A DNA stretch of 64,000 nucleotides from Herbaspirillum hiltneri N3 (lineage in GTDB: Bacteria; Pseudomonadota; Gammaproteobacteria; Burkholderiales; Burkholderiaceae_D), in NCBI RefSeq assembly GCF_001267925.1, contig NZ_CP011409.1, positions 3,348,001 through 3,412,000 on the forward strand. The letters are read 5' to 3'. Below are positions 10,158-18,681 of this stretch, piece by piece. How positions within the stretch are numbered: position 1 is the first letter of the stretch; each line of letters begins with the position of its first letter. The position numbers and the translations under genes are program-made. The notes below the pieces were generated by a model. The model had not been told where the DNA came from. It did not search any database and worked only from the letters and a program-made list of their open reading frames with translations.

Positions 10158-11411
10158 TTAGTGTGCAGCCCATTGGATCGTACTGATGTCGATCCCGTCC
10201 TTGTACATATCCCACAGCGGCGACAGTTCGCGCAGCTTGCCGACCTTGCTCTTGATCAGGTCGATGGTGAAGTCGATGTCTTCTTCGGTCGTGAAGCGGC
10301 CGATGGTGAAGCGAATCGAGCTGTGCGCCAGTTCGTCGCTGCGGCCCAGCGCGCGCAGCACGTACGACGGCTCCAGGCTGGCCGAGGTGCAAGCTGAGCC
10401 GGACGAGACCGCGATGTCCTTGATCGCCATGATCAGCGATTCGCCTTCGACGTAGTTGAAGCTGACGTTCAGGTTGTGCGGCACACGATGTTCCATGTCG
10501 CCGTTGATGTAAGTTTCTTCGATCTCTTGCAGGCCCTTGGCCAAGCGATCGCGCATGGCGCGGATGTGGGCCAGTTCGGTGTCCATCTCTTCGCGGGCGA
10601 TGCGGAAGGCTTCTCCCATGCCGACGATCTGATGGGTTGCCAGCGTGCCCGAGCGCAGGCCGCGCTCATGACCGCCGCCGTGGATCTGCGCTTCGATACG
10701 CACGCGCGGTTTGCGGCGGACATACAGCGCGCCGATGCCCTTGGGGCCGTAAGTCTTGTGGGCCGAGAAGCTCATCAGATCGACTTTCCAGCTTTCCAGG
10801 TCGATCGCGACCTTGCCCGTCGCTTGCGCAGCGTCGCAATGGAAAATGATGCCCTTGGAGCGGCAAAATTCACCGATTTCAGGAACCGGCTGGATCACGC
10901 CGATTTCATTGTTGACCAGCATGACCGAAACCAGGATGGTGTCGGGACGCACGGCGGCGGCGATCTGCTCGACAGTCACCAAGCCGTTGTCCTGCGGTTG
11001 CAGGTAAGTCGCTTCAAAGCCCTGGCGCTCCAATTCACGGAAGGTGTCCAGCACGGCCTTGTGCTCGGTCTTGACCGTGATGATGTGCTTGCCCTTGGTC
11101 TTGTAGAACTGCGCGGCGCCCTTGATGGCCAGGTTGTTGCTCTCGGTTGCGCCGGAAGTCCAGATGATTTCGCGCGAATCCGCATTGACCAGCTTGGCGA
11201 CTTCTTCGCGTGCGTCTTCCACGGCCTTCTCCGCCGTCCAGCCGTACATGTGGCTGCGCGACGCAGGATTGCCGAACTGCTCGCGCAGGTACGGAATCAT
11301 CTTGTCCGCTACGCGCGGGTCGACCGGCGTAGTCGCTGAATAATCCAGGTAAATTGGAAAATGCGGCGCCTTAATGGTGTCCAACAGGCTTTTTTCCAGA
11401 GGTGCGTTCAT
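10158..11411 (-). CDS. iscS: Cysteine desulfurase IscS
   Basis: PLP-dependent cysteine desulfurase (417 residues) that yields alanine and a persulfide for IscU and for thiolation reactions. The PLP lysine lies in [11 protein letters not shown], and the persulfide cysteine is about C341 in [24 protein letters not shown] 11411 is chosen over an upstream in-frame TTG because GGAG lies 9 bases before it. It follows iscR by 15 bp. Confidence 0.98.
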   Translation of the reverse strand: MNAPLEKSLLDTIKAPHFPIYLDYSATTPVDPRVADKMIPYLREQFGNPASRSHMYGWTAEKAVEDAREEVAKLVNADSREIIWTSGATESNNLAIKGAAQFYKTKGKHIITVKTEHKAVLDTFRELERQGFEATYLQPQDNGLVTVEQIAAAVRPDTILVSVMLVNNEIGVIQPVPEIGEFCRSKGIIFHCDAAQATGKVAIDLESWKVDLMSFSAHKTYGPKGIGALYVRRKPRVRIEAQIHGGGHERGLRSGTLATHQIVGMGEAFRIAREEMDTELAHIRAMRDRLAKGLQEIEETYINGDMEHRVPHNLNVSFNYVEGESLIMAIKDIAVSSGSACTSASLEPSYVLRALGRSDELAHSSIRFTIGRFTTEEDIDFTIDLIKSKVGKLRELSPLWDMYKDGIDISTIQWAAH

Positions 11412-11426
11412 TTGTTCTAGCTCCAA

Positions 11427-11930
11427 TCAAACCGCTGCGTGAGGGCGGTGCATGACAACCACGCTTTGTTCAGTACCGAGGGTTCTGTGTTCCGGCTGCT
11501 TCTGTTCTTTGTTGTGCTGCTGGTTGACCAAGTCTTGCAGGGAGACCGAGTCAAGGTATTCGACCATCTTTTCATTGAGCGTCGACCAGAGGTCGTGCGT
11601 CATGCAGCGACTGCCGCCGGGATGGGTCACGCTGTGGCAATTTTCCTTGCCGCCGCACTGGGTTGCATCCAGGGGTTCATCGACCGCGATGATGATGTCG
11701 GCGACCGATACGTCCGCCGCCTTGCGCGCCAGGTTATAGCCGCCGCCCGGTCCGCGCACCGATTCGACGATCTGGTGACGCCGCAATTTGCCGAACAACT
11801 GCTCGAGATATGATAAAGAAATTTCCTGCCTCTCGCTGATGGCGGACAACGTGACGGGGCCATTGCCCTGGCGCAACGCCAGGTCAATCATTGCTGTCAC
11901 GGCAAAACGGCCTTTGGTAGTTAATCGCAT
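11427..11930 (-). CDS. iscR: Fe-S-sensing repressor IscR
   Basis: Rrf2-family regulator (167 residues) that binds a [2Fe-2S] cluster and represses the isc operon when clusters are plentiful. It has an N-terminal winged helix (MRLTTKGRFAVTAMIDLALR) and cysteines C92, C98 and C109 with H112. The gap between the second and third cysteines is ten residues, against five in E. coli. It is the first gene of the operon and sits behind its own type-1 site. Confidence 0.96.
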   Translation of the reverse strand: MRLTTKGRFAVTAMIDLALRQGNGPVTLSAISERQEISLSYLEQLFGKLRRHQIVESVRGPGGGYNLARKAADVSVADIIIAVDEPLDATQCGGKENCHSVTHPGGSRCMTHDLWSTLNEKMVEYLDSVSLQDLVNQQHNKEQKQPEHRTLGTEQSVVVMHRPHAAV

Positions 11931-11971
11931 GAAATCTAGACTCCAGAACAGTTTTCAGTCCCACTCCCTGA

Positions 11972-11996
11972 ATTCCCGAATATTTACGTCAAGTAT
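11972..11996 (-). promoter_or_regulatory. Probable IscR type-1 operator
   Basis: A 25-base stretch on the minus strand begins ATACTTGAC, continues with an A/T centre and ends TCGGGAAT. By eye it differs from the published IscR type-1 consensus (ATASYYGACT...AGTCRRSTAT) at about four positions. It overlaps the -10 and start point of the promoter described next, the place expected for autorepression. Confidence 0.7.
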
Positions 11997-12020
11997 ATCA
12001 AACTTGAGTAATCTTGTCAG
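11992..12020 (-). promoter_or_regulatory. isc operon promoter
   Basis: On the minus strand CTGACA (12015-12020) and TATACT (11992-11997) are spaced by 17 bp, a good sigma-70 pair. The start point would be near 11985, giving a leader of about 55 nt before iscR. An inverted repeat TCAAGT/ACTTGA (11989-12007) lies between the elements. Confidence 0.7.
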
Positions 12021-12026
12021 GTACTG

Positions 12027-12049
12027 AAAAACGCCCTTGCACAGGGCGT
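12027..12049 (-). terminator. Terminator of the TonB-like gene
   Basis: On the minus strand a 7-bp stem ACGCCCT/AGGGCGT with a five-base loop is followed by TTTTT. It lies about 70 bp after the TonB-like stop and just upstream of the isc promoter, insulating the two units. Confidence 0.75.
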
Positions 12050-12119
12050 ACAGGGGCGGCGGCGGATGCAGGGGGAAAGACGCGGGGGCAAAGGGTTTCC
12101 CCTCTGCAAGGCGGTGCGA

Positions 12120-12944
12120 TCAGCTGAAGAATTCGCGCAACAGGAATGCCTGCAAACCGGCGGTGTCGGCCGGCCGGGCGGACAGCGACACCACCCGCCC
12201 CAGCCTCTGGGAATCCCAGTTGAAATCGCCGGAATAGTACTGACGGATCAGGGCAATCATGCTGTCGATAATGGCCTTCTCGACATCGCCGTTGAGGCCG
12301 GCGTCGACCGTGATGGTCTGGCGCTTGCTGCGGCGCGCGTCGGTGGTCCAGCCGCGGAATACGTACTGCGCCACGCGCGGTCCCTTGCTGACGATTTCAA
12401 ACACGCCGTTGGTGGCGCCGTTGGCCTTGCGCGCCTGGAAATCGATATTCGCCTGGGCGATCTCGTTGGCCGAAGGTCCCTGCTCTGCGGCGCGTGCGGC
12501 AGCGTTCTCGCGCGCGGCCGAATCTTCGGCGGAGCGGCGGCGTTCGCGCGCGGCGTTGAGCATGGTGGACATATCCATTTCCGGCGGCGCCTGGGTGATG
12601 GCCGTCGGCGAATCGGAAACCGGCGGAGCTTGCCGCGAGGGTGCGGCCGGGCTTGGTTTGGCGCGTGCCACCTGCTTCGGTTGCGGCGTCGGCTTTTTGA
12701 CCGGCCTGGCTTTTGGCTGTGGCGGATCAGGTTGCTTGGCCACCGGCTTGGGCGGACTCTGGACGAACGTCACCTCAAGCGGTTCATGGGAAGAACTTGC
12801 CTGGGTTTCGATTTTTTGCAGGCTGGGCCGCAAAACAAAAAACAGCACCACGTGAATCAGAACCGACAGGCTGACGCCGACGATAGCTCTGTTGCGGGTG
12901 CGCGTTTTGGGAGAGGTTCGGGAATGTGTCGTAAAAATCGCCAT
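12120..12944 (-). CDS. TonB-like single-span membrane protein
   Basis: About 274 residues with one N-terminal membrane helix (IVGVSLSVLIHVVLFFVL) after a basic cytoplasmic tail, then a proline/lysine-rich periplasmic stretch (PKPVAKQPDPPQPKARPVKK) like the rigid linker of TonB, an Arg/Glu/Ala-rich coiled segment and a C-terminal globular domain. The architecture is TonB-like but I cannot recognise a clear TonB C-terminal domain, and no ExbB/ExbD genes are adjacent. ATG 12944 is preferred to an upstream in-frame TTG. The specific function is unknown. Confidence 0.7.
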   Translation of the reverse strand: MAIFTTHSRTSPKTRTRNRAIVGVSLSVLIHVVLFFVLRPSLQKIETQASSSHEPLEVTFVQSPPKPVAKQPDPPQPKARPVKKPTPQPKQVARAKPSPAAPSRQAPPVSDSPTAITQAPPEMDMSTMLNAARERRRSAEDSAARENAAARAAEQGPSANEIAQANIDFQARKANGATNGVFEIVSKGPRVAQYVFRGWTTDARRSKRQTITVDAGLNGDVEKAIIDSMIALIRQYYSGDFNWDSQRLGRVVSLSARPADTAGLQAFLLREFFS

Positions 12945-13080
12945 ACCATGCAGCAACAACGAATAGCGTCCAGTTTTTCAGCGCTCATCATACCTGATGC
13001 GGCGCATCGGTCCGGATCGATGAGCTGCCATGCTACTGCCGTGAATCGGAGAATGCAAACCCGGGGAAGCCCGGAACGCC

Positions 13081-13275
13081 TCAATGGCGCCAGTGCCCCC
13101 CGCCACCCCAACCGCCGCGATAGCCACCGCCCCAGCCGTACCCGTAATACACCGATGCGGACGGCACGACATAGACCGGTGCCGGTTGGCCGTAATACGG
13201 ATAGGGATCATAGGGAACCGCCACGCAACCGCCCAGCATCAGCAGCGCCGGGATGATCCATAGCAAACGTTTCAT
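13081..13275 (-). CDS. Small Gly/Tyr-rich lipoprotein
   Basis: A 64-residue lipoprotein. The start at 13275 is fixed by a perfect GGAGG seven bases upstream. The signal peptide MKRLLWIIPALLMLGGC ends in a lipobox, and the mature part is Pro/Tyr then Gly/Trp/Tyr-rich (YDPYPYYGQPAPVYVVP, then GYGWGGGYRGGWGGGGHWRH). Such small lipoproteins are common in Burkholderiales and have no assigned function. Confidence 0.75.
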   Translation of the reverse strand: MKRLLWIIPALLMLGGCVAVPYDPYPYYGQPAPVYVVPSASVYYGYGWGGGYRGGWGGGGHWRH

Positions 13276-13383
13276 GATGCCCTCCTGCCGAGAATATTCT
13301 ACTGGCATCATGCGCTGGCGACCGGCGCTGCACCAGCGCGATTACCTTTTGTTACCTCGCGTACCTGAGTGAAATATGCGCGC

Positions 13384-13440
13384 CTGCGAAGAACTCATTT
13401 CATCAATAGGTGAAAGATGAGTTCTATATAATCTTCGCAG
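13384..13440 (+). promoter_or_regulatory. Nested palindrome with -10 element upstream of glycerate kinase
   Basis: Outer arms CTGCGAAG (13384-13391) and CTTCGCAG (13433-13440) enclose inner arms GAACTCAT (13391-13398) and ATGAGTTC (13417-13424), with TTCA/TGAA continuing inward. A TATAAT box (13427-13432) sits between the right-hand arms; no good -35 is visible, suggesting activator-dependent or repressor-controlled expression of the gene starting at 13535. Confidence 0.55.
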
Positions 13441-13534
13441 TTCGTCCGGCAGGACGGCCAATCCATATAACACGGAGACCCGCAAACCTGCGCCGCAGCC
13501 GCCTTGCATACCTCCGACTACAGAAAAAGCTTTC

Positions 13535-14677
13535 ATGACCACCGCCTCCGCACCCGTTGTCGTCATTGCCCCTGATTCCTTCAAAGGCTCGCTGAGCGCG
13601 CAGGAAGTTGCCGAAGCCATCGGCGCCGGCGTGCGCGCCGCCGCACCGGCCGCCATCGTCCGCTTGTGCCCTATCGCAGACGGCGGAGAAGGCACGCTCG
13701 ACGCGCTGCTGCACGCCGGCGGCGAAGTCCGCCGGCTGCAAGTGCGCGGCGCGGCGGGGACATCACGCGACGCCGCCGCCGGTATCCTCAGCGACGGCAG
13801 CGCCGTCATCGAATCGGCAGAAATCGTCGGCCTGACCGATCCGGTCGGTACCGCAATTGCCGTCGAAAACCGCTCCACGCTCGGCATCGGCGATGCCCTG
13901 CTGGCGCTGCTGGACAGCGGCGCACGACGCTTCCTGATCGCGCTGGGCGGCAGCAGCACCAACGACGGCGGCATCGGCATGCTGGTCGCGCTGGGCCTGA
14001 AACTGTACGACGCCGACGGCAAGGAAGTGGAGCCCGTCCCGTCGCAATTGGCCAGGCTCGCACGCGTTGACGTTGCCGGCCTCGATCCGCGCCTGAAAGA
14101 CATCCACATCGTCGCCATGTCCGATGTTGACAACCCGCTGTGCGGCGACCATGGCGCCACCGCAGTCTTCGGTCCGCAAAAAGGCGTGACCCCCGATCAG
14201 ATCAAACCACTCGACGCCCTGCTCGGCCGCTTCGCCGCCCTGTTCGAACAAGCCAGCGGCCGCAGCGAGGCCAACTCGCCGGGAGCCGGCGCGGCGGGTG
14301 GATTGGGATATGCCTTGCTGATGCTCGGCGCCGAATTCCAGTCCGGCGCGCAAACCGTGGCGGACTATATCGGACTCGATGCGGCATTGAAAGACGCCGA
14401 CTGGCTGATCACCGGCGAAGGCCGCAGCGACGCCCAGACGCTGCACGGCAAGGCGCCGTTCATCGCCGCCCAGCGTGCACGCCAGGCCGGTGTGCAGACG
14501 TCGCTGCTGTCGGGAGGCATCGACCGCGCTGCACTGGCACCGCTGCAGAGCAGCTTTTCCGGCTGCTTCTCCATCACGTTCGGACCGACCACGCTCGACA
14601 ACGCGATCGCCAATGCCGCCGGGCTGCTCAAGGACAGCGCCGAACAGATGACGCGGCTATGGTTGTCGGGACGCTGA
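13535..14677 (+). CDS. glxK: Glycerate 2-kinase (GlxK/GarK type)
   Basis: A 380-residue type-1 glycerate kinase, which phosphorylates D-glycerate to 2-phosphoglycerate and feeds it into glycolysis. Family motifs include IAPDSFKGSLSAQEVAEAI at the N-terminus, PIADGGEGTLDALL and LGGSSTNDGGIGML, with GAGAAGGLGYALL later. It stands alone on the plus strand with its own promoter region; the glyoxylate-type operon at 45.6-51.5 kb could supply precursors but is far away. An AAGGAGG motif just after the stop is not followed by a gene I can support. Confidence 0.94.
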   Translation: MTTASAPVVVIAPDSFKGSLSAQEVAEAIGAGVRAAAPAAIVRLCPIADGGEGTLDALLHAGGEVRRLQVRGAAGTSRDAAAGILSDGSAVIESAEIVGLTDPVGTAIAVENRSTLGIGDALLALLDSGARRFLIALGGSSTNDGGIGMLVALGLKLYDADGKEVEPVPSQLARLARVDVAGLDPRLKDIHIVAMSDVDNPLCGDHGATAVFGPQKGVTPDQIKPLDALLGRFAALFEQASGRSEANSPGAGAAGGLGYALLMLGAEFQSGAQTVADYIGLDAALKDADWLITGEGRSDAQTLHGKAPFIAAQRARQAGVQTSLLSGGIDRAALAPLQSSFSGCFSITFGPTTLDNAIANAAGLLKDSAEQMTRLWLSGR

Positions 14678-14815
14678 TCAAGGAGGAAAAGTTACTCACA
14701 AAAATTGGGGGTAACTTTGTGGATAACCTTGAGGAGTTCTCGCTATCCAATTGATTTTTAATGAATTTATTGGATTGATAAAAGTGGATGCATTTGCGCG
14801 CACGCCTCTTCACCG

Positions 14816-15871
14816 TCAAACCAGCGCAAACTCCCGGGCGATCAGTTCATACGAACGCTTGCGCGCTTCATGATCGTAAATGATGCTCACGAGCATGACT
14901 TCATCCGCGCCATAAGCCCGGGCCAGCGCCTCGATCTGCTCGCGCACCCGCGCCGGTGAACCGATCACGGCGCGCCGGCCCGAGGGCAAGGTCGACGGCG
15001 GCAGGTCATGTTCCTCAAAAAAGCGCAGCGCCGTCCCGACCGACGGAATCTTGTCCAGCCGGCGACCGCTGTGCATGTGGATCAGGCGCATGCCGTAGCT
15101 GGTCGCCAGCAACTTCGCTTCCTCATCGGTCTCGGCGCAAATCACCTGCAGCGCCACCCCCTGGCGTGCATCCGGCCAGTGCGGCGACGGCACGAAATCG
15201 CGGCGGTATCGCGCCGCCACTGTTTCACCGGCCGCCTGGATGAAGTCTGCAAACATGTAGGGCATACCCAGTTCAGCCGCCCAGATGCCGCTTTGCGGCG
15301 AGGAGCCCAGCATCCACGGCTGCACCAGTTCCGGGCTGCCGGGCATGGCCGGCAAGCGCGCGAACGGATGATCCTCCGGCAACTCTTGCCACAGGTAGGC
15401 CAGCAGCTCATTCAATTGCTCGGGAAAATCGTCCTGCGGGCGCTGGCGCCGGTCGCGCTGCAATGCCGACGCGGTCAGCGAATCACTGCCCGGCGCGCGG
15501 CCCAGTCCAAGGTCGATGCGGCCGGGATACAGCCCGCTCAGCATGCTGAAGGACTCGGCCACCTTGAGCGGGCTGTAATGCGGCAACATCACGCCGCCAC
15601 TACCCACCCGCAGACGCGAAGTGGCTGCCGCAATCGGTCCGATCAGCACTTCCGGGCTGGCGCAGGCCAGCGATTGGGTGCCATGGTGCTCGGCCACCCA
15701 GTAGCGGTAATAGCCGAGACGATCGGCCAGCACGGCCAGATCGAGCGAATTCCGGAGCGCCTGCGCACTGCTCATCCCCTCGGAAACCGGGGCCTGGTCG
15801 AGCACGCTGAGGCGCAGGGAGGAAGCGGCAGATATGCCGGAAACGGCAGAAATGGTGGTTGCAGCGGACAT
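14816..15871 (-). CDS. Luciferase-like FMN-dependent monooxygenase
   Basis: A 351-residue LLM-class flavin-dependent oxidoreductase of the YhbW type. The frame extends 82 codons upstream but conserved sequence starts just after ATG 15871 (LRLSVLDQAPVSEG), so that start is used. Hallmarks are YYRYWVAEHHGTQSLACASPEVLIG and LRVGSGGVMLPHYSPLKVAESF, and ALYPGRIDLGLGRAPG-like LYPGRIDLGLGRAPG. Substrate unknown; the protein uses reduced FMN from a separate reductase and would act in the cytoplasm. Transcribed away from the EPS operon. Confidence 0.9.
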   Translation of the reverse strand: MSAATTISAVSGISAASSLRLSVLDQAPVSEGMSSAQALRNSLDLAVLADRLGYYRYWVAEHHGTQSLACASPEVLIGPIAAATSRLRVGSGGVMLPHYSPLKVAESFSMLSGLYPGRIDLGLGRAPGSDSLTASALQRDRRQRPQDDFPEQLNELLAYLWQELPEDHPFARLPAMPGSPELVQPWMLGSSPQSGIWAAELGMPYMFADFIQAAGETVAARYRRDFVPSPHWPDARQGVALQVICAETDEEAKLLATSYGMRLIHMHSGRRLDKIPSVGTALRFFEEHDLPPSTLPSGRRAVIGSPARVREQIEALARAYGADEVMLVSIIYDHEARKRSYELIAREFALV

Positions 15872-16360
15872 GACGTAAGGGGCTGAAGACAATCCGCCAA
15901 GGATAGACGAAATCGGCAAAACGGTTTTCTGCAGTCCGATTTCGGCGCGACGGCCGATGAATGCCCGCGCAGTGCCGGTGCAGTGCGCGCCACTCGTTTT
16001 AAAGCTGCAACATTGAATTGATATCGCGCAATATCTATGCTTAACTGGTCGCACAGCCGAAGTTGCGACGCCATATCGATGCAATTGAAAGAACTTCCGT
16101 GCATCGGAAGGATCCACCGGCCAGAATAAAAATAAAAACAGGTAGAATTCCTTCGCGGAAACATTTTCCGCAACGACGACTCAAATTGCAAAGATTTGTA
16201 GACATTATTAGAATTTTTTTGAGACCCGCCCGTTTTCGATTAATATGCACGACTTAAGTTGTCATATTTACAAAACTTTGCCTCCTGATTCACGTTTTAT
16301 TGCCGGCACGGCGACGTGCCGCACAAGCAATCGTTTTGTAATCAGTCATGGGAGTTAAGT
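15872..16360. other. Divergent intergenic region before the EPS operon
   Basis: A 489-bp non-coding, relatively AT-rich stretch between the divergent monooxygenase gene and epsE. It holds a candidate plus-strand promoter (16219-16246) and a perfect 7-bp hairpin, CGGCACG/CGTGCCG with loop GCGA (16304-16321), in the epsE leader. Nothing else in it could be assigned. Confidence 0.6.
16219..16246 (+). promoter_or_regulatory. Candidate EPS operon promoter
   Basis: TTGAGA (16219-16224) and TAATAT (16241-16246) are spaced by 16 bp in an AT-rich context. The start would be near 16253, giving a leader of about 108 nt containing the 16304-16321 hairpin. Confidence 0.4.
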
Positions 16361-17260
16361 TTGCGCCGATTCGCTTTATTCATTGTCACCGTCATTGCCC
16401 TCCTGACGAGCTTTTCCGCTCTGGCGCAGGTGCCTACCGATCCGACCAAGACCGGTGAGCTGATGTCCGCGCCGCCAGGCACCCTGTCCACACTAGCGCT
16501 TCCCTCCTCTACCGTCACGAATACCCGCGTGGGTTCCGGCGACGTGTTGCGCGTAACGGTATTCGGCCAGCCCGACCTGTCGGCGGAAGTCGGCGTCAAC
16601 GACAAAGGCATCCTGACATTGCCATTGATCGGCGGCATCGACGTCAGCGGCCTGACCACCAGTGAAATCTCGGCCAAGGTCGCGGACAGCCTGCGCAAGG
16701 GCCAATACCTCAAGAATCCGGAAGTCTCGGTGGAAGTGGTCCAGTTGCGCAGCCAAATGGTGTCGGTGCTGGGCGAAGTCAGCCGTCCGGGCCGCTATCC
16801 GATTCCCGGCCACATGAGCGTGCTTGAATTGCTGGCCACCGCCGGCGGACTCACCGCACAGGCCGACCAGACCGTGACGCTGCTGCGCAGGAAAAACGAC
16901 AAATCCCTCGTCACCAGCGAAAGCGACGTCCGCATTCCCATCCTGCTGGGCGAAACCAGCGCCACCGAACGCACTCCGCTCGACGTCGAGCTCAACGCGG
17001 GCGACGTCGTCTATGTGAACAAGAAGAAGCTCTTCTACATCCACGGCGAAGTCAATCGCCCGGGGTCCTACCCGATGGAACAGGACATGAACGTCATGCG
17101 CGCGATTTCGCTGGGCGGCGGCATGACGCAGCGCGCATCGCAACGCCGGATCTATATCAATAGGGAAATGCCTGAAAAGGGTGTACAGGAAATCAAGGCA
17201 AAATTGACGGACCCGGTCTTGCCCGGCGATGTCGTCTACGTCAATGAAAGTCTATTCTGA
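16361..17260 (+). CDS. epsE: Polysaccharide export protein EpsE (Wza-like)
   Basis: Periplasmic/outer-membrane polysaccharide export protein of the Wza/EpsE family, about 299 residues. The start is taken as TTG 16361, because GGAG lies seven bases upstream and a signal peptide follows (RRFALFIVTVIALLTSFSALAQ); the open frame begins earlier at a GTG with no ribosome site. A poly-export domain (VGSGDVLRVTVFGQPDLSAEV) is followed by two SLBB repeats (VSVLGEVSRPGRYPIPGHMS and FYIHGEVNRPGSYPMEQDMN). No lipobox cysteine is seen, unlike E. coli Wza. First gene of the long EPS operon. Confidence 0.93.
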   Translation: MRRFALFIVTVIALLTSFSALAQVPTDPTKTGELMSAPPGTLSTLALPSSTVTNTRVGSGDVLRVTVFGQPDLSAEVGVNDKGILTLPLIGGIDVSGLTTSEISAKVADSLRKGQYLKNPEVSVEVVQLRSQMVSVLGEVSRPGRYPIPGHMSVLELLATAGGLTAQADQTVTLLRRKNDKSLVTSESDVRIPILLGETSATERTPLDVELNAGDVVYVNKKKLFYIHGEVNRPGSYPMEQDMNVMRAISLGGGMTQRASQRRIYINREMPEKGVQEIKAKLTDPVLPGDVVYVNESLF

Positions 17261-17280
17261 ACAAACATCAAGGCTATAAC

Positions 17281-18663
17281 GTGAACCTGCAGGCTCCCGA
17301 AACCGGCTTGTCCTCCAAACAGCTGGCGTCGATGATCTCGGCGCGGCGCGGCACCATTTTCAAAACGCTGATGGCGACCATGGCGGTCACCATCGTCGTC
17401 ACGCTGCTGCTGCCGAAGACTTATACGGCGTCGTCCGACGTGTTCCTCGACTATAAGGGCAACGATCCGATCAACGGCCGCCTGTTCTCGCCGATGATGG
17501 ACGAGAGCTACATGCAGACCCAGCTCGACATGATCAAGAGCCAGGCCGTGGCCGAGAAAGTCATCGACGCGCTGGACCTGGAACGCACCGCCGCCTATCG
17601 CGAATCGATCGAGCGCGAGGGCGAAGCGCGCGCACATTCGCAGCTGGTCAAGCGCATCAACGACCACACTCTGGTAGTGACACGCCGTTCCAGCCGCGTG
17701 ATCGAAGTCGAATACGCCGCCGGCGCGCCGGAGCAGGCGCGCGACCTGGCCAACGCCGTGGTGCGCGCCTACATCGATCTCAACCAGCAGATTTCCTCGG
17801 CCTCGGCGCGCGCCCGCCGCGAGCAATACAACGCCCAGCTCGAACACCTGCGCAAGGAAGCCGACTCCATTCAGGAAAAGCTGACCAAGTACCAGCAGGA
17901 CGTCGGCATCCTTGATCCGAACGAGCGCAACGACTTGCAGTCGCGCCAGCTCGGCGACCTCATGACCTCGCTCATTGCGGTCCAGAACCAGCAGCAGGAA
18001 GCTCTGGCGCGCAAGAACGCTACCGACAGCCTGGTGCGCGGCGGCCTGCGCATCGACGAATTGCCTGAAGTTGCTCAGCGCCCCAACATCAACGACCTGA
18101 AATCCAAGCTCAGCGACGTCAACAAGCGTTTGGCCGACATCCAGGACGTGCTCGGTCCGCGCCATCCGAAGACACTGGCGCTGATCAGCGAACGCGACGA
18201 CCTCGCCGCCCGTATTTCGCGCGAAGCACGCAGCTCGCTCGACGCCCAGCAAATCGATGCGCGCCGCCTGGCCATGCAGGAGCAAGCACTCAGAAAGGAA
18301 GTCGACACCCAGCGCGACAAACTGCTGGAGCAGAAAAAGCATCGCGACACCATTACCTCTTACCAGCGCCAGCTTGACAGCGTCGAGCGTGTCTACAACA
18401 CCGCGCTGGCGAAGTACGATGAAATCCTGATGGCCAGCAACATCAACACCTTCGACCTGACCGTGCTGCGTGTGGCCGAGGTGCCGAGTTCGCACTCCAA
18501 GCCGCTGCTGCTGCAGAACATCGCCGCCAGCATTCTGGTGGGCCTGGCGCTTGGTTTGTGCCTTGCCTTGCTGTACGAACTGGGCCAGCGCCGCGTGCGT
18601 TGCGAGGACGACCTGGTGCGCGGCATCCATCTCCCGTTAATCGGCCATATCGGAATTCGCTAG
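17281..18663 (+). CDS. epsF: EPS chain-length determinant EpsF (Wzz family)
   Basis: Inner-membrane polysaccharide co-polymerase, 460 residues, that sets chain length with the kinase EpsG. A GTG start at 17281 follows epsE by 20 bp. It has an N-terminal membrane helix (LMATMAVTIVVTLLLP), a long periplasmic coiled coil (residues about 170-380) and a second helix (IAASILVGLALGLCLALLYEL) near the C-terminus, the classic Wzz layout, without the fused kinase domain. Confidence 0.92.
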   Translation: MNLQAPETGLSSKQLASMISARRGTIFKTLMATMAVTIVVTLLLPKTYTASSDVFLDYKGNDPINGRLFSPMMDESYMQTQLDMIKSQAVAEKVIDALDLERTAAYRESIEREGEARAHSQLVKRINDHTLVVTRRSSRVIEVEYAAGAPEQARDLANAVVRAYIDLNQQISSASARARREQYNAQLEHLRKEADSIQEKLTKYQQDVGILDPNERNDLQSRQLGDLMTSLIAVQNQQQEALARKNATDSLVRGGLRIDELPEVAQRPNINDLKSKLSDVNKRLADIQDVLGPRHPKTLALISERDDLAARISREARSSLDAQQIDARRLAMQEQALRKEVDTQRDKLLEQKKHRDTITSYQRQLDSVERVYNTALAKYDEILMASNINTFDLTVLRVAEVPSSHSKPLLLQNIAASILVGLALGLCLALLYELGQRRVRCEDDLVRGIHLPLIGHIGIR

Positions 18664-18681
18664 GCCCCGACCCCGGCACTC

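Noticed and set aside
14718..14726. Perfect DnaA-box-like TGTGGATAA after glycerate kinase
   Set aside because: A single exact box with only weak neighbours and no dnaA/dnaN/gidA genes; not evidence of an origin.
15872..16117. 82-codon N-terminal extension of the luciferase-like gene
   Set aside because: Cys-rich, non-conserved sequence upstream of a good family start at 15871.
16305..16321. Sigma-54 promoter (GGCACG...TGC) before epsE
   Set aside because: The GG-to-GC spacing is one base too long, and the sequence is better explained as a hairpin CGGCACG/CGTGCCG.
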